DNA from: Micrococcales bacterium 72-143
GTDB taxonomy: Bacteria > Actinomycetota > Actinomycetes > Actinomycetales > Microbacteriaceae
Length of the DNA stretch: 62,801 bases
Direction of reading: 5' to 3'
NCBI GenBank assembly: GCA_001898835.1
Contig: MKVM01000001.1
Location: forward strand, 562,814 to 625,614
Positions 59,517 through 62,801 of the stretch are shown one piece after another (within the stretch, counting starts at the first letter, position 1; each line of letters opens with the position of its first letter). The position numbers and the translations under genes were made by a program. The notes below the pieces were generated by a model. It did no database searches, was not told the DNA's origin, and saw only the letters and a program-made list of their open reading frames with translations.

Positions 59517-60920
59517 ATGACCATGACCGACAACGCCCTGAGCGCGCAGACCGAGGCCGAGCTGCAGCAGAAGGCCAAGGACCACCTCTGGATGCACTTC
59601 GCACGCCAGTCGGTGCTCGAGGAGCACGGCGCGCCCATCATCGTGAAGGGCGACGGCCACCACATCTGGGACTCGCACGGCCGAAAGTACTTCGACGGCC
59701 TCTCCGGCCTCTTCGTCGTCAACGCGGGCCACGGCCGGCGCCGCCTCGCCGAGGTCGCCGCCCGGCAGGCGGAGGAGCTCGCCTTCTTCCCGCTCTGGTC
59801 GTACGCGCATCCCGCCGCGATCGAGCTCGCCGACCGGCTCGCCGACTACGCACCCGGCGACCTCAACCGGGTGTTCTTCACCACGGGCGGCGGCGAGGCG
59901 GTCGAGACCGCCTTCAAGCTCGCGAAGTACTACTGGAAGCTCCAGGGCCGGCCCACCAAGCACAAGGTGATCTCGCGCTACGTTGCCTACCACGGCACGC
60001 CGCAGGGTGCTCTCGCGATCACCGGCATCCCCGCGATGAAGGAGATGTTCGAGCCCGTCACCCCGGGCGGCTTCCGCGTGCCGAACACCAACTTCTACCG
60101 CGCCACCGAGATGGGCTTCCCCGGGGGCACCGAGGAGGAGTTCGGCCTCTGGGCCGCGAACCGCATCGAGGAGATGATCAACTTCGAGGGACCCGAGACG
60201 GTGGCCGCGGTCTTCCTCGAGCCGGTGCAGAACTCGGGCGGATGCTTCCCGCCGCCCAAGGGCTACTTCCAGCGGGTGCGCGAGATCTGCGACAGGTACG
60301 ACGTGCTGCTCGTGGCGGACGAGGTCATCACGGGCTTCGGGCGCATCGGCGACATGTTCGCCTCGACGACGTACGACATCCGCCCCGACATGATCACCTG
60401 TGCGAAGGGCATGACGAGCGGCTACTCGCCGATCGGCGCGTGCATCGTGAGCGACCGGCTCTACGAGCCCTTCCGGCACGGCACGACCGCGTTCTACCAC
60501 GGGTACACCTTCGGCGGTCACCCGGTGTCCTCTGCGGTGGCGCTCGAGAACCTGGCGATCTTCGAGGAGGAGGGGCTCACCGATCACGTGAAGCAGAACT
60601 CGCCCCTGTTCCGTGCGGCGCTCGAGCGGCTCACCGACCTGCCGATCGTGGGCGACGTGCGCGGTGCCGGCTACTTCTTCGGCATCGAGCTCGTGAAGGA
60701 CAAGGCGACGAAGGAGACCTTCGACGAGGACGAGTCGGAGCGGCTGCTGCGCGGCTTCCTCTCGAAGGCGCTGTTCGATGCGGGCCTGTACTGCCGCGCC
60801 GACGACCGCGGCGACCCCGTCGTGCAGCTCGCCCCGCCGCTCACGATCGGGCCGGCCGAGTTCGACGAGATCGAGGGCATCCTCCGCTCGGTGCTCACCG
60901 CGGCGTGGTCGCGGCTCTAG
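59517..60920 (+). CDS. Class-III aminotransferase, putrescine/diamine-pyruvate type
   Basis: A 467-residue PLP aminotransferase. HLWMHFARQ (about 23-31), FTTGGGEAVETAFKLAKYY (121-139), LVADEVITGFGR with Asp268 and ITCAKGMTSGY with PLP lysine Lys297 are present. The N-terminal HLWMHF and LSGLFVVNAGHG match the putrescine/omega-amine aminotransferases (SpuC-like) that use pyruvate as acceptor. With patD it would take putrescine to GABA. Other omega-amino substrates cannot be excluded. ATG 59517 or 59523 both possible; AGGTGA lies about 9 nt upstream of the first. Confidence 0.88.
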   Translation: MTMTDNALSAQTEAELQQKAKDHLWMHFARQSVLEEHGAPIIVKGDGHHIWDSHGRKYFDGLSGLFVVNAGHGRRRLAEVAARQAEELAFFPLWSYAHPAAIELADRLADYAPGDLNRVFFTTGGGEAVETAFKLAKYYWKLQGRPTKHKVISRYVAYHGTPQGALAITGIPAMKEMFEPVTPGGFRVPNTNFYRATEMGFPGGTEEEFGLWAANRIEEMINFEGPETVAAVFLEPVQNSGGCFPPPKGYFQRVREICDRYDVLLVADEVITGFGRIGDMFASTTYDIRPDMITCAKGMTSGYSPIGACIVSDRLYEPFRHGTTAFYHGYTFGGHPVSSAVALENLAIFEEEGLTDHVKQNSPLFRAALERLTDLPIVGDVRGAGYFFGIELVKDKATKETFDEDESERLLRGFLSKALFDAGLYCRADDRGDPVVQLAPPLTIGPAEFDEIEGILRSVLTAAWSRL

Positions 60921-60922
60921 GG

Positions 60923-62287
60923 GTGGACTACCGCGGCCTCTCGTACTGGCACGACTCGGTCGCCTCCGCGGGCGACGCGCTCGAGCGCCGGCCCGGGCTC
61001 GACGGGGACGCGGATGCCGACGTCGTGATCGTCGGCGGCGGTCTGACCGGCCTCTGGACCGCGTGGTATCTCTCCGAGCGCGAGCCCGGCGCCCGCATCC
61101 TCGTGATCGAGAAGGAGATCGCGGGGTTCGGTGCCTCGGGCCGCAACGGGGGCTGGTGCTCGGCGCTGTTCCCCCGCTCGACGGCGTCGCTCGCGAAGGC
61201 CCACGGGCGGGATGCGGCCCTCGCGATGCGCCGCGCCATGATCGAGACCGTCAGCGAGGTGGGGCGCGCGGCCGCCCGCGCGCGCGTCGACTGCGACTAC
61301 GTCCGAGCGGGCACCGTGGTCTACGCCCGATCGGCCGTGCAGGAGCGGGCAGCGCGGGCCGAGGTCGAGGAGGCGGCGGCCTTCGGCGTCGACCCGCTCG
61401 AGTGGTGGGGCACGGACCGGGCGCCCGCCGCGGACGCCGTCGGGGGCGTGTACGACCCGAACTGCGCGCGCCTGCATCCGGCGAAGCTCGTGCGGGGTCT
61501 CGCCCGTGCGCTCGAGGCCCGCGGGGTGCGGATCGCCGAGGGCACGGCCGCGACGCGCGTCGACCCGGGCCGTGTGACAACGGATCGCGGCACGGTCACC
61601 TGCGACCGCGTCGTCATCGCCGTGGAGGGGTACGGTGCCGCCCTCCCCCAGACGCACCGCCGCATCCTGCCGCTGTATTCGCTCATGATCGCGACCGAAC
61701 CGCTGCCGACCGCGTTCTGGGACGAGGCCGGCATCCCGCACGGACGCACCTTCAGCGACTACCGCCATCTCATCGTCTACGGTCAGCGCACGGCCGACGA
61801 CCGCTTCGCGTTCGGTGGCCGCGGTGCGCGCTACCACTTCGGCAGCGCCATCCGCCCCGGCTACGACCGGGTCGAGCGCGTCTTCACCCACCTGCGACGC
61901 ACGCTCGGCGAGCTGTTCCCCGCGATCGGCGACGCGCGCGTCACCCACCGCTGGGGCGGCCCGCTCGGGGTGCCGCGCGACTGGCACGCGGCCGTGCGCT
62001 ACGACCCCGCGACCCGCGTCGGCTGGGCGGGGGGCTACGTCGGCGACGGCCTCTCGACCACCAACCTCGCGGGGCGCACCCTCGCCGATCTCCTGACGGG
62101 CGCCGACACCGAGCTCACCCGCCTGCCGTGGGTCGGGCACCGCTCACCCGACTGGGAGGTCGAGCCGCTGCGCTTCCTCGGCGCGAACGCGGGCCTCGTC
62201 GCGATGACGGCGGCGGACGCCGAGGAGCGGGCGACGGGACGGGCATCGCTCGTCGCGCGCGCGATGGCGCCCCTCGTCGGCCACTGA
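60923..62287 (+). CDS. FAD-dependent amine/amino acid oxidoreductase (DAO family, PuuB-like)
   Basis: A 454-residue flavoprotein. The FAD-binding VVIVGGGLTGLWTAWYLSE is at 34-52; GFGASGRNGGWCSALFP (about 69-85) is the PuuB/DadA-type substrate-side motif, and WAGGYVGDGLSTTNLAGR near the C-terminus contacts FAD. It resembles gamma-glutamylputrescine oxidases and related amine oxidases. GTG 60923 starts 2 nt after the aminotransferase stop; upstream in-frame GTG 60905 lacks a ribosome-binding site. No glutamylputrescine synthetase is in the window, so the substrate is uncertain. Confidence 0.87.
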   Translation: MDYRGLSYWHDSVASAGDALERRPGLDGDADADVVIVGGGLTGLWTAWYLSEREPGARILVIEKEIAGFGASGRNGGWCSALFPRSTASLAKAHGRDAALAMRRAMIETVSEVGRAAARARVDCDYVRAGTVVYARSAVQERAARAEVEEAAAFGVDPLEWWGTDRAPAADAVGGVYDPNCARLHPAKLVRGLARALEARGVRIAEGTAATRVDPGRVTTDRGTVTCDRVVIAVEGYGAALPQTHRRILPLYSLMIATEPLPTAFWDEAGIPHGRTFSDYRHLIVYGQRTADDRFAFGGRGARYHFGSAIRPGYDRVERVFTHLRRTLGELFPAIGDARVTHRWGGPLGVPRDWHAAVRYDPATRVGWAGGYVGDGLSTTNLAGRTLADLLTGADTELTRLPWVGHRSPDWEVEPLRFLGANAGLVAMTAADAEERATGRASLVARAMAPLVGH

Positions 62288-62303
62288 GGCAGGTCGCCTC
62301 CCG

Positions 62304-62801
62304 CTACTCGGGAAGGAAGATGCCCGGCGGGGTCGTAGCCGCCACATCGAACGACTCGAGCCACGCGAACAACGCCCGCTCCTGGGGCGAGTCACCCGCC
62401 GCCGTGCGCGGGGCGGCACCCACCGCGTAGATGCCTTCGTTGCTGGGATCGGCCTCGTTCACCGGGAAATAGGCAAACGCCACCCAGAAGCCCTTCCCAC
62501 CCGAACTCACGGGATACGTCGAGAGCATCAGCACCGTCTGGCCGCCATCGTCGCCCGTCGCCTGGCGAATGACCGGACCGTCCCGCAGTTTCTCCCACGC
62601 GACCTCCCCATCGGGGAACATCCCCAGGAGCGCGTCGATCCCGTCCTTGAGCCCCGCGTCGGCTCTCGCGCGATCACCGAACCTCTCCTCGAACCCGAGG
62701 TCGTCCCCGGAGTCGAGTTCCTCGACGATGCCCGTCATCACCCAAGTCGAGATCCGCGGGTCAGCTTGCTGGCGGGACCCAGATTCCTGGGTAACCGTCC
62801 G
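62304..62801 (-). CDS. Hypothetical protein, probably truncated by the right window edge
   Basis: An open frame of 145 residues from GTG 62741, or 165 if it enters from beyond the window: the frame stays open without a stop from 62741 to 62801, and the extra residues look protein-like (Gln/Ser-rich). No family recognised. It is acidic in its first half and contains LMLSTYPVSSGGKGFWVAFAYFPVNEADPSN, a possible beta-rich core. Base composition is noticeably less GC-rich than its neighbours. It is convergent with the FAD oxidoreductase gene, 16 bases apart. Confidence 0.6.
   Translation of the reverse strand, partial: RTVTQESGSRQQADPRISTWVMTGIVEELDSGDDLGFEERFGDRARADAGLKDGIDALLGMFPDGEVAWEKLRDGPVIRQATGDDGGQTVLMLSTYPVSSGGKGFWVAFAYFPVNEADPSNEGIYAVGAAPRTAAGDSPQERALFAWLESFDVAATTPPGIFLPE

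Noticed and set aside
62286-62300. GAGGC-N5-GCCTC as a terminator between the last two convergent genes
   Set aside because: Only five base pairs and no other support.

Overview
The window is about 70% GC with dense, mostly minus-strand operons. Its gene content suggests a high-GC actinobacterium, most likely of the Microbacteriaceae (order Micrococcales). The pointers are a MEP isoprenoid pathway, many GTG starts, an operon carrying an ammonium-free set of kinase/FHA/DUF58/transglutaminase-like genes, and several genes that look leaderless. No rRNA, tRNA, insertion sequence, phage or CRISPR feature was recognised. The family assignment is inference from gene style, not from a marker-gene comparison. 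No gene-free stretch is longer than 300 bases; the longest is about 277 bases upstream of the amylase gene.

Layout. (1) 2-15711: MEP-pathway and housekeeping genes. ispG is cut by the left edge; rseP, a DUF2330 gene and dxr lie at 12.2-15.7 kb. Between ispG and rseP sit an LtrA-family gene, a GNAT gene and a ten-gene operon (2398-12078). That operon encodes a branched-chain-amino-acid-type ABC importer, an acyl-CoA ligase, a TetR regulator, a 3-hydroxybutyrate-dehydrogenase-like enzyme and two alpha/beta hydrolases. (2) 15721-24550: a glycoside operon with a peptide-type ABC importer, a ROK regulator, a GH4 6-phospho-glycosidase and a BadF/NagK-like kinase. (3) 24690-33403: an FKBP lipoprotein, two paralogous GABA aminotransferases, a membrane-anchored HELLH protein, a secreted alpha-amylase with two starch-binding modules, an OsmC protein and an asparaginase. 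(4) 33434-40299: a potABCD-type polyamine importer operon ending in a third class-III aminotransferase, divergent from alanine dehydrogenase. (5) 40305-57419: a nine-gene minus-strand operon, FHA, PP2C phosphatase, transmembrane Ser/Thr kinase, ~1980-residue Ig/FN3 surface protein, MoxR, DUF58, transglutaminase-like membrane protein, zinc-ribbon/FHA protein, FtsK/SpoIIIE ATPase. (6) 57491-62287: 4-aminobutyraldehyde dehydrogenase, a divergent Lrp/AsnC regulator, a diamine-type aminotransferase and an FAD oxidoreductase; then a right-edge ORF of unknown function.

How it fits together. Regions 3, 4 and 6 jointly supply most of a putrescine-to-GABA-to-succinate-semialdehyde route, with uptake by the Pot system, transamination, aldehyde oxidation and GABA transamination; alanine dehydrogenase could recycle the alanine. 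Region 5 is the best candidate for an under-described system: a phospho-signalling module (kinase, phosphatase, two FHA readers) transcribed with a MoxR/DUF58/transglutaminase-like set, a giant surface protein and a DNA-translocase-like motor. The transglutaminase-like protein appears to have lost its catalytic Cys and His.

A recurring start-site pattern, TANNNT followed by exactly 6 nt and then the start codon, precedes ispG, the ltrA-like gene, rseP, dxr, gabT, ald and the patD-like gene. It indicates leaderless transcripts for these genes, whereas operon-internal genes use stop-start overlaps or clear Shine-Dalgarno sequences.
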